Positions 43,551 to 51,482 of a stretch of 64,000 nt of DNA are shown in pieces. The notes under the pieces are model-generated. The model did not search any database. It was not told the origin of the DNA and was given only the letters and a program-made list of their open reading frames with translations. Origin of the DNA: Mogibacterium sp. (GTDB lineage: Bacteria; Bacillota; Clostridia; Peptostreptococcales; Anaerovoracaceae). Made by a program: the position numbers and the translations under genes. Location: positions 1-64,000 of the forward strand of contig JAKSSP010000008.1 of the NCBI GenBank assembly GCA_024403035.1, written 5' to 3'. Every line of letters starts with the position of its first letter. The stretch's first letter is position 1.

Positions 43551-44608
43551 TTTCGCTCCTTCATATGTTTGATTTTTGGCTCTCTTACTATTCCATCATC
43601 ACTCTCGTACCAATGAATATCAAACTGATACTTATCGCTTCTGATTTTGCCTGCCATTTTCTTCCATTCCGATTCGTCCTTCTGATAAACGGCTACTAAC
43701 CTATTCACATCTCGGATTTCTTTTTCGGTTCCTTTTCCGGCCATCACATATGGCTCCTGAATGACGGAATGCAAAGGAATAAACTCAAGGGTGCCATTGT
43801 AACTGAACTGCAGCCTTTCTGTCAAGCTTCTTTCATCCTCCGGCTTACCTTTTTTTCTTGCATACGCAGCTCTCTTCTGGGCGTTTATTTGATCCTTATT
43901 GGCTGCGTATTGTTTGCGTCTTATGATGTTGAGTGCATTATTGTCATGTCCTTTTGCATTGTGGCCGGACATCCGAAGCAGGGACTCCGCATCGTATTCG
44001 CCGTCGGTCATATCAAGGATATCCTGATTGATCTCATTTGGATCATAACCCTCTATCTCAAGGTCGCCTTTGAAGTCTATGGCATATTCGCAGTCGCAAT
44101 TGGCATGTATGTGTTCAGCATGACCGCCTTTAAGAGTCAAGTCTCCCGCCTTTTGCCAGCCTAATCCGGCCAGTGCCATACAGTACGTGCATGTATCTCC
44201 ATGTGCCACCCAGGCAAAATATGCGCCGTCTCTCTTTGCGTTTTGCAGTGTTGTATCTGCCCCTGCCTGTTTGACAAGTCTTCCCACGGTATCAGGGATC
44301 AATGACGGAGATCTTTTGCCAGCGCCTTTAACTGCTTTGGCCACTTCTCCGTAAGAAGCATCCTCTGCAGGTATGGCATCTGGAACAGTTACATGCTGCG
44401 CTCTAGCCAGTTGATCATACATCTCGCATGACAGCGCTGATGCGGCCTCGCCGTACTTGCTGACAAGTGCATACGCATAGTCCGCGATCTTATCCATGTC
44501 ATCAGTACCGTGAACCGCTATATAACGCTCCATGCGCCTTTCTGCGGCTTTATTTGCCGATGTGTGAGTGTTTATATATTTTATCCAGTAATCAGCTGTT
44601 AGTCTCAT
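43547..44608 (-). CDS. Minor capsid protein, MuF/VG15-like, with C-terminal extension
   Basis: 353 residues from MRLTADYWIKYINTHTSANK (GAGGAG 8 bases upstream). The head-morphogenesis core (1-250) holds the Cys/His cluster TCTYCMALAGLGW plus GHAEHIHANCDCEYA typical of VG15-type proteins. An extra domain of about 90 residues follows (LEFIPLHSVIQEPY; RLVAVYQKDESEWKKMAGK; YQFDIHWYESDDG). MuF proteins often carry toxin or enzyme domains there. A Lys/His/Trp-containing small domain would fit a BECR-type nuclease, but I cannot confirm it. Overlaps portal by 17 bases. Confidence 0.78.
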   Translation of the reverse strand: MRLTADYWIKYINTHTSANKAAERRMERYIAVHGTDDMDKIADYAYALVSKYGEAASALSCEMYDQLARAQHVTVPDAIPAEDASYGEVAKAVKGAGKRSPSLIPDTVGRLVKQAGADTTLQNAKRDGAYFAWVAHGDTCTYCMALAGLGWQKAGDLTLKGGHAEHIHANCDCEYAIDFKGDLEIEGYDPNEINQDILDMTDGEYDAESLLRMSGHNAKGHDNNALNIIRRKQYAANKDQINAQKRAAYARKKGKPEDERSLTERLQFSYNGTLEFIPLHSVIQEPYVMAGKGTEKEIRDVNRLVAVYQKDESEWKKMAGKIRSDKYQFDIHWYESDDGIVREPKIKHMKERK

Positions 44609-46025
44609 CTGCCAGCTCCTCTGATTCCTCGAGTTCGATCTCTCCAATCAGGGACAGTCCTCTTGCCCTCTGTTCCTGCGCCTTGATCCTGCGTATATCC
44701 GCCTGGTCGAAACCTATCATCTCGAGGAACACATCCGTGCTAGCGAAGTCCTCTCTCGCTGATGCAATCTTGATAGCTGCATCTGATGTTGCAGCTATCG
44801 ATGGCATTGCGGGGTTTTTGAAGTGTGCAACGATACCTTTTTGCTCATCCGACAAAGCTTCTATGGTGGTATTATTCGCAATAGCAAGAGCCATAATAGC
44901 AATCGTCCTAAGAGACTCACCATTTCCGGCATTTAATTCTTCAGCCATAGCCACCAGCGTCTGTGACTGAGCAAGGATAGCATCAGAGCTAGTAGGGTTC
45001 GCATCATTAACCACTCCGGTATCAGTCACCGTCAAACCTGTCGCTGCTGAAAACTGTGTAGCGAGGATCCTCATCATCTGAACATGCGGTTCAATGTTGC
45101 CCTGCGGCAGCTGCCCAAACTCCGGTGTCTCTCCAGTATTAGGATCTCTTGTTGAAAAAAGAACACTTCCGACATACTGTCTGAATTTCTGATTAATCAG
45201 CGTCTCATACTGCTTATTTGAGACTCCCAGAAGGTATTTCTGTGGCGCAGTTGAGAACTCCAGCCCAATTGTCGCATTTGCTATGGTCCTCACATAGCTC
45301 TGAATAAGACGTCTGATTGGTTCTTTGAGCCTCGAGCGTCCAAATGGCTTGTTCGATGTCGCGTTCCACACAAGGGGTTCCATAAGAGGTCTGCCCATCA
45401 TGTGCTTATGTTCTGTTGCGGTCCATGTGTAACTGTCGATTTTAATGACCCAAACCGCAGTATCTGTGTACAAATTGATAAGCGATGGCCGCCAAAGACC
45501 GCTCCGAGATTCAGACTCGTCCTTTACAGTGTCTATAATCGCAAATCCGCAGTCGATACGGCCTTTCTGACCGTTCCATCTGGCAGCAGCTGTCGATGGA
45601 GGATGGAATCTTATACGACACTTGACCGCCTTGTCAGCTGACAGTGTGGCAAAGGTGCAGCCAAATTCGAGTTCGTCTCTGCAGGCTTTTGTGTACTCGG
45701 AAAGGAGTCTATTGCCCTGGATGATCTCGTCCAGCTCGGAAGTTTCCGCGCCTTCAACGCCTACAAATCCATCAAACATGGATCTTGCCGCGAGAACATC
45801 TACCGTCTTTGCTCCCCACGCACAGCCTATCTCCAATTTTTTCAGCTCATCGGGAAGTGCGATCCCGAGATTGACATCTCTCAAAGGGATATTGCCCTCA
45901 TAGTGTTTTGCTTTTATTTCATTCTTTGACTGGTGGTAGTTGAATATATTGACAAGATCCTCGAGCATCCCCTGCTCTTCTGGTCCAAGTCCATATACAC
46001 GGTTAGGTACTGTCAGGTTAATCAT
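44592..46025 (-). CDS. Portal protein (SPP1 gp6-like)
   Basis: 477 residues; dodecameric DNA gate at one capsid vertex. LVNIFNYHQSKNEIKAKHYEGNIPLRDVNLGI in short segments at the N-terminus, NRLLSEYTKACRDELEFGCTF, and the C-terminal helical region with LAQSQTLVAMAEELNAGN are typical portal features. It follows the large terminase directly (adjacent codons) and precedes the MuF gene. Confidence 0.9.
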   Translation of the reverse strand: MINLTVPNRVYGLGPEEQGMLEDLVNIFNYHQSKNEIKAKHYEGNIPLRDVNLGIALPDELKKLEIGCAWGAKTVDVLAARSMFDGFVGVEGAETSELDEIIQGNRLLSEYTKACRDELEFGCTFATLSADKAVKCRIRFHPPSTAAARWNGQKGRIDCGFAIIDTVKDESESRSGLWRPSLINLYTDTAVWVIKIDSYTWTATEHKHMMGRPLMEPLVWNATSNKPFGRSRLKEPIRRLIQSYVRTIANATIGLEFSTAPQKYLLGVSNKQYETLINQKFRQYVGSVLFSTRDPNTGETPEFGQLPQGNIEPHVQMMRILATQFSAATGLTVTDTGVVNDANPTSSDAILAQSQTLVAMAEELNAGNGESLRTIAIMALAIANNTTIEALSDEQKGIVAHFKNPAMPSIAATSDAAIKIASAREDFASTDVFLEMIGFDQADIRRIKAQEQRARGLSLIGEIELEESEELADETNS

Positions 46026-47456
46026 CTATCCTATCCTCATCTCCATTGTCGGGTCACGCTTCGATGTCTTCGCTCCCCACAAAGCAAGGGCTGCTGCCTC
46101 GATGGTTATCGAGTTATCACCGCCGAAACCCCAGCCTCCTCCTATTGGTCTTTTTATCGATGTAACGGCGCTCTCGCGCATCTGTGGCTGTCCGGAGTAC
46201 CATGTTAGTGTCTTTTCATTTACCGCATCTGTGAGCATGCTGACGGATGCAAGCACATTTTTGGTAGTAGCGCGTAAAACAGAGTTTTTGGCACACCAGC
46301 TTTCAGATATCCTGTCAATAAGCACGTCTACACCATTGCGGCCGTCTATGACCACGCATGACGCACTCCCGCTGCGTTCATTCAGCCAGTCAGAGAGCCA
46401 TTTGATGCCGATCACAGTCGGCTTCTGGTTTATAAGGGATATCCTTGCGGGACCCTCCTCCGGGATAACGGCACCGCACAGGCACACCTCAGAACCGTCT
46501 GCAGAGAACTTGACTCCAAATGCCGTCTTGCCCTCAGGTTTTCCAGTATCAGACTTGCATGCGTCCCAAGCCTCTTCATCGATGGCACGGTCAATGCTTT
46601 GCTCCACTTGCGGCATCCACCAACCGAGCCGCTCTCTGGCGAAGCCGTCTCTGGTCTCCGTTCTGAGTTCTTCTGCTGTGAATTCCTCTGTAAGTCTGAC
46701 ACCCAGTGCTGGATTCGTCATGTACCAGAGACTCACATCATCAACGTTGATATCTTCAATGCTATCTGCTACTACACCCCACTCGTGCCAGGCATCGTGT
46801 TTACCGGGACCCATATTGCACGAAGCACGTCTTCTCCGGAACACATCGCCCGGGCACCCCGGGTATGGAGGCGTTCCGGTGTAGATGAGCTGCCTTATGC
46901 CCGTTGATGATGCCGAGAGGGTAGCCATAATAGCCTCGACCTGATCATCTGTCAGCTCCTGCGCTTCATCAAAAACAACCAGGGAAATACCGTCAAAGCC
47001 TCTGACTGCCTGGCGGGATCTTGATGAGAATTCGATAGATCCGCCGTTGTACAGCTCTATACACTCTTCACCGTTGGTATAACGAATGTTTTTGACGAGC
47101 TCTGTGATCTCCGGATGTCTCTTGTCTGTAAATATTGATGCAAGACGTCTGAATGACTTTTTGGCCGTTCTTACCTGATGCGCCGTATGTAGGATCTTCT
47201 CTGCATTTATGACCATGCCGTAGAATTCTCTGGCCTCCAGGCATGCGTTTTTGCCGTTCTGCCGTGCCAGTGCAAGACCTGCAGAAGTGACTGTGTATCT
47301 GTCATCTTCATCCTTGCCGAGCCAGCAGGTTAATACATCAGTCTGCCACGGATCAAGTGTATGCGCATACCCTGCCATCAATTCGGCAGCATACGGTCCG
47401 TCCGATTTGACTCTGTAAGGCTCGACTCTAACTCTTGGTTCCTGAGATCCAATCAT
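46026..47456 (-). CDS. terL: Terminase large subunit
   Basis: 476 residues; DNA-packaging ATPase and nuclease. Walker A-like region GLALARQNGKNACLEAREF and Walker B LVVFDEAQEL are in the N-terminal ATPase domain; coupling motif YTGTPPYPG follows. The C-terminal nuclease domain has FGVKFSADGSEV (first acidic residue) and VVIDGRNGVDVLIDRI. It overlaps the small subunit by 4 bases (ATGA). Confidence 0.92.
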   Translation of the reverse strand: MIGSQEPRVRVEPYRVKSDGPYAAELMAGYAHTLDPWQTDVLTCWLGKDEDDRYTVTSAGLALARQNGKNACLEAREFYGMVINAEKILHTAHQVRTAKKSFRRLASIFTDKRHPEITELVKNIRYTNGEECIELYNGGSIEFSSRSRQAVRGFDGISLVVFDEAQELTDDQVEAIMATLSASSTGIRQLIYTGTPPYPGCPGDVFRRRRASCNMGPGKHDAWHEWGVVADSIEDINVDDVSLWYMTNPALGVRLTEEFTAEELRTETRDGFARERLGWWMPQVEQSIDRAIDEEAWDACKSDTGKPEGKTAFGVKFSADGSEVCLCGAVIPEEGPARISLINQKPTVIGIKWLSDWLNERSGSASCVVIDGRNGVDVLIDRISESWCAKNSVLRATTKNVLASVSMLTDAVNEKTLTWYSGQPQMRESAVTSIKRPIGGGWGFGGDNSITIEAAALALWGAKTSKRDPTMEMRIG

Positions 47457-47851
47457 GCGGTTCCCCTGCTTTTTTCTCTGACCTGATCAAGGACCGTTTT
47501 GGGTATTAAGCCCTCAATTTTTACAGCTTCAGAGCCCGATATTTCGTCTGGGAGCTCGTCAATAATCCTGCTCATTCCAATCATAAAAGTCTTAAAAAAA
47601 GACTCATATCGCTTGAATTTGGGGTTCTCCCGGATGCCTTTTTGCCCTCCTCCGTTGTCATATTCGACCATAAAGTCCTCATGAGCTATCTCATCCCGCA
47701 GCTCATCGAGCTTGACTTTCATCAGGGCAACATTCTCGATGATCGGTTCAAAAACCTTCATCTTATGCGCCGGTATTTTTGAGTCCCGAAATAGCTTCCT
47801 GAGCTTATTTCTTTCGCTCCTTACGGCCTTGTCGAAGTCGGCCTCATTCAT
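47453..47851 (-). CDS. terS: Terminase small subunit (P27-like)
   Basis: 132 residues, mostly helical (KVFEPIIENVALMKVKLDELRDEI; NPKFKRYESFFKTFMIGMSRIIDELP). Position directly before terL and size fit the P27/small terminase group that recognises the packaging site. AGGAGG precedes the ATG. Confidence 0.8.
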   Translation of the reverse strand: MNEADFDKAVRSERNKLRKLFRDSKIPAHKMKVFEPIIENVALMKVKLDELRDEIAHEDFMVEYDNGGGQKGIRENPKFKRYESFFKTFMIGMSRIIDELPDEISGSEAVKIEGLIPKTVLDQVREKSRGTA

Positions 47852-47873
47852 AAAAAAACCTCCTTGTCAAGAC

Positions 47874-47902
47874 CACCCCCCTTTCGCGCGCGCGCGTGAG
47901 GG
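47874..47902. other. GC-rich inverted repeat, candidate cos site
   Basis: CCCCC TTT CGCGCGCGCG TGA GGGGG lies between HNH and terS. Firmicutes phages with an HNH gene beside the terminase are usually cos-type, and their cohesive ends are GC-rich. No experimental support; the same region could also be a hairpin in the mRNA. The rest of 47852-47976 has no gene. Confidence 0.4.
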
Positions 47903-47976
47903 GGTATTTCGGCGCTGGACGGCGCTGTCGCCTCAGGCTCTGGGAAGGGTCTCTCCCCCTGGTTCAGCTGAAGCAT

Positions 47977-48324
47977 CTACCACTCACCGTCCAGTTCGTT
48001 TACAGGTATCGCTCTTACATCCGGATCGAAGCCCAGCTTGTTGCCCTTTGCTTGATTGCAACAGTAGTGAGCAGCCTGCAGATTGTTATAATCATTAGCT
48101 GCTGCCTGCGGTGACTCATATCCGAATTGCTTCCATCTGCTCACCGGAATGATCTCATCAACTACAAAGCTGAGCGGATGCTGTGCATCGCTTGGCTCAT
48201 CGTAGTGAATAGGACCAAGTCTTCCCTTGCATATGCCACACTCACAACCCTGCGCTTTCAGCCTTGCCCGGTGCTTCCGCCTCAGATTGCCGTTCGAATA
48301 GCGTGGGTTCTTTCTTGAGGGCAT
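47977..48324 (-). CDS. HNH endonuclease of the packaging module
   Basis: 115 residues. Zinc and catalytic motif visible: CECGICKGRLGPI, then FVVDEIIPVSRW (in place of DHIIPVS), NNLQAAHYCCNQAKGNK. The His of the usual DH pair reads as DE here, so the active-site His may come from a neighbouring residue or activity may be altered. HNH proteins next to terminases help cleave cos DNA during packaging. GGAGG precedes the ATG. Confidence 0.82.
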   Translation of the reverse strand: MPSRKNPRYSNGNLRRKHRARLKAQGCECGICKGRLGPIHYDEPSDAQHPLSFVVDEIIPVSRWKQFGYESPQAAANDYNNLQAAHYCCNQAKGNKLGFDPDVRAIPVNELDGEW

Positions 48325-48339
48325 ACGTTCCTCCTGTAC

Positions 48340-48367
48340 AAAAGCAAAAGACCGGATCGCTCCGGTC
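48340..48367 (-). terminator. Terminator between candidate late promoter and HNH gene
   Basis: Perfect 7-bp stem GACCGGA / TCCGGTC with a 4-base loop, followed on the minus strand by TTTTGCTTTTG. It lies in front of the late genes, so late expression would need read-through or antitermination. Confidence 0.7.
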
Positions 48368-48416
48368 TATGCTATTATGAATAATCATTACAGAAAGGGA
48401 TACCTTATGGCAGTGA

Positions 48417-48479
48417 GGTTCCTGTTCCCTGTTTCTATACATACATCATAGCAGGGAACCATGTGGAACTGGTAGGAAC
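48417..48479 (-). promoter_or_regulatory. Candidate late promoter with GGAAC/GTTCC repeats
   Basis: Three GGAAC copies at exact 10-base spacing (48455, 48465, 48475) face two GTTCC copies (48418, 48424) in opposite orientation. Between them, on the minus strand, is TATGAT (48445-48450); the -35 position falls inside the GGAAC array and lacks consensus. This is what an activator-dependent promoter looks like, and the ArpU-like gene ends 5 bases away. Confidence 0.55.
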
Positions 48480-48483
48480 TCTT

Positions 48484-48876
48484 TTACAGATCTCTGATCG
48501 CCTTGAATTCAACTAGGCGTACCCATCTCGTAACATATCCGGTAAGTTCAGCTACCTCTTCCCATGTGTAGCATTTCAGGTATCTAAGCTTCAGTATCTT
48601 TCTGGCAAGAGGATCCTCGACAGTTTTTATGAATAGCCCCGCCTTGATCTGCAGCTCCAGCAACTCTGCTTCCTTCCGCTGTATTTCTTTGTCAAGATCC
48701 GCAGCTTCATCACTGTACTTGTTTACATTGTTGCTTGGCGAAGTCTGCACCCGCTCTGTATCGTTAAGGGACGGAATGCTTGTAGACTTCTCCCTGAGGA
48801 AGAGTAGTTGTTCTTTATCTCGCTTTATTGATTTGTGTAGTTCCGGTATCCTTCGGATCTCTTCACGTGTGATCAT
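48484..48876 (-). CDS. ArpU-like / sigma-70 region 4-like late regulator
   Basis: 130 residues. An N-terminal coiled-coil half (IKRDKEQLLFLREK; LDKEIQRKEAELLELQIK) is followed by a C-terminal HTH of the sigma region 4 type (DPLARKILKLRYLKCYTWEEVAELTGYVTRWV in shorter segments). Such proteins (ArpU, DUF1492) control late genes in Gram-positive phages. It is the last gene before the late control region and the DNA-packaging genes. Confidence 0.75.
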   Translation of the reverse strand: MITREEIRRIPELHKSIKRDKEQLLFLREKSTSIPSLNDTERVQTSPSNNVNKYSDEAADLDKEIQRKEAELLELQIKAGLFIKTVEDPLARKILKLRYLKCYTWEEVAELTGYVTRWVRLVEFKAIRDL

Positions 48877-48900
48877 TGCATCCCCTTCTCTTTACTCGTA

Positions 48901-49746
48901 CTACAACACATCCCACCCATCGAGTGAGTCCATGCTTATCTGTATCTCTTCAGCGCGGCGGTATGTCTCTTGTCGGTCGACTATCTTGCCGCGTCGCCAT
49001 GTCTTTATTCTTGGGACCGGATCTGTGGCGACCATCATGTATTCGATGTGCTCCAGTCCGGTAAAAGGATGCTCGAATCGTCTGACAGAGTCCGCGTCGA
49101 TCTCATAGCCCTTGATGGCTTTAGGATCTTCACGGAGTATACGAGGCGTTATGATTTCGCGCTTGACGATCGGCCTTGTAAGGTTCCTCGACGCGCTCCA
49201 CCGGCGCTTGGTCTCATTGCCCGGCTTTCGCATCGTCTTGGTTGTTTCTTTGACGAGGTACTCGGCCAGCTTATGGTAGTTGCGGCTCCTGTCCAGGACG
49301 CTCGTCCGGATGTGGCCTCTCCTCCATTGCCGCTCGATCACTCTCGGATCTATGTATGTCAAAACCATGTGATGGTGGATACGGTGGTTATCGTACTCGG
49401 TGGTCTCAATCCACTTGTACGTGATGCCGCGCTTCTCATACTCGCGGCCCAGTCTCTCCTTGAAGAGCTTGATCTCTCTCTTCGCTTCCTTCTGGCTCGG
49501 CTCTTCGTCTGCATACGTCAGTGTGACGTGAAGATCTCCCGGATGGAAGTTGCCATTGAGGAGCATCGTCAGCTTCATGACGGCCAACCTGTCATTGTTC
49601 TTTATGACAGCTTCTCTGGTAGGCTTGCACTTCTGTGCTCTTTTGCCTCTGCCCGGATGGATGGAGTACTTAAGGATCGTGTAGATCGTTGCTCCGGCTA
49701 CGATGGTCTCCCTGATGAAGTTGTTTCCTGTGATTTTTTTCTTCAT
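48901..49746 (-). CDS. HUH-type rolling-circle replication initiator-like protein
   Basis: 281 residues. The three Rep motifs are in order: DLHVTLTY (about 71-78), the metal-binding HUH motif in HRIHHHMVLT (about 121-130) and YHKLAEYLVKET with Tyr157/Tyr163 as candidate nucleophiles. This resembles Rep proteins of small ssDNA phages and plasmids. No helicase, primase or loader gene is recognisable in the prophage, so this may be its only replication protein, recruiting host enzymes. Confidence 0.75.
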   Translation of the reverse strand: MKKKITGNNFIRETIVAGATIYTILKYSIHPGRGKRAQKCKPTREAVIKNNDRLAVMKLTMLLNGNFHPGDLHVTLTYADEEPSQKEAKREIKLFKERLGREYEKRGITYKWIETTEYDNHRIHHHMVLTYIDPRVIERQWRRGHIRTSVLDRSRNYHKLAEYLVKETTKTMRKPGNETKRRWSASRNLTRPIVKREIITPRILREDPKAIKGYEIDADSVRRFEHPFTGLEHIEYMMVATDPVPRIKTWRRGKIVDRQETYRRAEEIQISMDSLDGWDVL

Positions 49747-49838
49747 TTATGCTTCTTGAGATAATATTCTAATCAAGCCCTAACCCGGCGCTGTGCCGGG
49801 TCTCTGACTTCCTTATATATAATGTAGGTTGCGATGCT

Positions 49839-50084
49839 CTATCCGAGCGACTGGAGCGTCAGCTCGCCGAGTGCGGCTTTCAGCTCCCGGACTGCATCTC
49901 TTAATGTGCAGGCTTCTTCTGCTTTCGTCTTTGCTTCGGCTGTCACATTTGCCAAGCTGCTCTCGAGTTCTTTGACCTGCTTCCTCAGTCTGTCATTCTC
50001 AGCCTGTACAGCCTTGAGCCTTGCTGAAGTGAAGTCGTATTCGTCCTTTGTTGCGTGCTTCGGTTCATAGTTTTCAGTTTCCAT
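49839..50084 (-). CDS. Small coiled-coil early protein
   Basis: 81 residues; from about residue 18 it is one long charged coiled coil (LKAVQAENDRLRKQVKELES). GAGGAGG precedes the ATG. Function unknown; part of the early operon. Confidence 0.6.
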   Translation of the reverse strand: METENYEPKHATKDEYDFTSARLKAVQAENDRLRKQVKELESSLANVTAEAKTKAEEACTLRDAVRELKAALGELTLQSLG

Positions 50085-50098
50085 ATAGATGCCTCCTC

Positions 50099-50314
50099 TT
50101 ATTTCTTCCTTTCAGATATAGCTATTGCTTGCTTCCCTTTCGTCGAGGACATCCACTCGGATCTCTTTGCGCTCAGCTGCCTGTTAGCCCTTGCGTAGCA
50201 TTCAGGGCACATATACCTAACTCTTCCGGTGAATAACCTCTTCATCTTGATAATGTCGAATTCTTCGCCGCAGTTGCAGCATTCTGCGACCTCAATAGGT
50301 CTGATGGTTTTCAT
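50099..50314 (-). CDS. Small zinc-ribbon early protein
   Basis: 71 residues with CCNCGEEF and MCPECYAR, a two-CxxC zinc ribbon, followed by a basic tail (SAKRSEWMSSTKGKQ). Probably binds nucleic acid. No family name known to me. Confidence 0.6.
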   Translation of the reverse strand: MKTIRPIEVAECCNCGEEFDIIKMKRLFTGRVRYMCPECYARANRQLSAKRSEWMSSTKGKQAIAISERKK

Positions 50315-50332
50315 TGATGTAAGCTAGCGTCC

Positions 50333-50566
50333 TCATTTCCAGCCGCAGTCCGTACTCGGCTTGGGCCTGGCTTTATCTGCTTCCGGCTGCAGCACCTCAT
50401 ACATCAGCTCGATCTGCGAAGGATCGAGAATAATTGGCTTTATGTTCTGCAGCCCTTCGAAGTGGATATTGATTATCTCTCCAAATCCATTCCTCGTGAG
50501 TGAACACTCCTCGCATATCACAGTAAATTCTCTGCCACTCTTCAAACGAATTACTAGCTCGTACAT
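50333..50566 (-). CDS. Small early phage protein (77 residues)
   Basis: Beta-strand-rich protein (MYELVIRLKSGREFTVICEE; EIINIHFEGLQNIKPIIL) with a hydrophilic C-terminus ending DCGWK. Overlaps the 28-residue gene by 13 bases. Resembles small phage proteins of unknown function. Confidence 0.6.
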   Translation of the reverse strand: MYELVIRLKSGREFTVICEECSLTRNGFGEIINIHFEGLQNIKPIILDPSQIELMYEVLQPEADKARPKPSTDCGWK

Positions 50567-50640
50567 TCTCTACTCCTTTCTGCCCATTCATGCCATGCAA
50601 GTATCAACGCTATGGCTATCTCTACGGTGCGATCACTCAT
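50554..50640 (-). CDS. 28-residue early phage peptide
   Basis: MSDRTVEIAIALILAWHEWA then ERSRECTS. An AAAGGAG lies 6 bases before the ATG, and it overlaps the next gene by 13 bases, which argues for real translation. One amphipathic or membrane-associated helix. Function unknown. Confidence 0.5.
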   Translation of the reverse strand: MSDRTVEIAIALILAWHEWAERSRECTS

Positions 50641-50723
50641 CGTCTGCTCCTTTCAAAGCGTCTTTGACATACTTCCCATCTACAAATCCGTCTGCGCGTC
50701 CTGTCTTCTTATTAGATCCCCAT
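50633..50723 (-). pseudogene. Frameshifted mini-gene upstream of the 28-residue gene
   Basis: ATG GGG is followed by one extra base, after which an open frame reads SNKKTGRADGFVDGKYVKDA then LKGADDE and a stop that overlaps the next ATG (GATGAGTGA). GAGGG precedes the ATG. The overlap and codon pattern suggest a former 29-codon gene broken by a single inserted A; an ATA start is the alternative. Confidence 0.35.
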
Positions 50724-50734
50724 ATTTATCCCTC

Positions 50735-51094
50735 TTATGCCTCAAGCTTTACAGACGATACTTTTTTTCTCGAGACGCTTACGCCGTCCTTGATCTGCTT
50801 TATGGTGACGCTAGAGTCCGCCAGACGGATGGTCGCAGCTTCAACGTGGCCGTATACGCAATGTCTACCGATATCCTTCATGCTGTCGATCACTTCTTCT
50901 GTAACGAGATCCATTCCGAATTCTTTTGATGACTCGCCGCAGATCCGGTCAATGTTCTCTGCGCACTGATGAACCTTCTTGAGATTGTTATCGCACGTGC
51001 AGTTCTCCGAGGCGAGCCTATCGGCTTCGCTCTGTGTTTCTGCCTGCACCATCCTTGTCTGCCCGCAGAACAGGCATGTACCTGTCATTTCCAT
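50735..51094 (-). CDS. Early protein with Cys-rich zinc-binding N-terminus
   Basis: 119 residues: MEMTGTCLFCGQTRMVQAET plus a second Cys pair (CTCD), so a small zinc site, then a helical middle and a C-terminal segment (SVTIKQIKDGVSVSRKKVSS). Related proteins occur in other gut Clostridia phages. Function unknown. Confidence 0.65.
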   Translation of the reverse strand: MEMTGTCLFCGQTRMVQAETQSEADRLASENCTCDNNLKKVHQCAENIDRICGESSKEFGMDLVTEEVIDSMKDIGRHCVYGHVEAATIRLADSSVTIKQIKDGVSVSRKKVSSVKLEA

Positions 51095-51098
51095 ACTT

Positions 51099-51281
51099 CT
51101 ACTCCTCCGTATTACACTCTTCCGTATCCTGTGGTGCTTCTCTCTTTATCTCGAGGGAGAAGGCATGCTCGTTCCAGTATTTCTCAAACATGGCCTCTAC
51201 GAGCATGAGTGCCGTTTCGAGTTCCATGCCTCTTGCGACTACTATCCCGTCGCACAATACCGTGTACTTATATGTCAGCAT
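51099..51281 (-). CDS. Small early protein (60 residues)
   Basis: MLTYKYTVLCDGIVVARGME with a helix (TALMLVEAMFEKYWNE) and an acidic end. Overlaps the preceding 53-residue gene by 14 bases. It is a compact alpha/beta protein common in phage early operons. Confidence 0.6.
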   Translation of the reverse strand: MLTYKYTVLCDGIVVARGMELETALMLVEAMFEKYWNEHAFSLEIKREAPQDTEECNTEE

Positions 51282-51429
51282 TCTGGGCCTCCTCGTAGAA
51301 CGACTGGAACGCGTTGATCGCGTCCTCCATGCCTTCCTCGTATCCGTTGCTGTTGCCTATGCTGTATGCCATGCCTGAGAAGGCTATCATCGCCAGCACA
51401 AGCGCGATTATGGTCGCTATTCCTGTCAT
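51268..51429 (-). CDS. 53-residue membrane-anchored early protein
   Basis: Starts MTGIATIIALVLAMIAFSGM: an N-terminal transmembrane helix, then a polar tail (YEEGMEDAINAFQSFYEEAQ). AAGGAAG precedes the ATG. Function unknown. Confidence 0.6.
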   Translation of the reverse strand: MTGIATIIALVLAMIAFSGMAYSIGNSNGYEEGMEDAINAFQSFYEEAQNADI

Positions 51430-51482
51430 CTTCCTTTTACCTTCCTTTCTGATAAATCATCTCTACAGCTCTTTTGTGGGTC

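Noticed and set aside
48242-48442. 66-codon minus-strand frame across the late control region
   Set aside because: It crosses the terminator and overlaps the HNH gene, and has no ribosome site.
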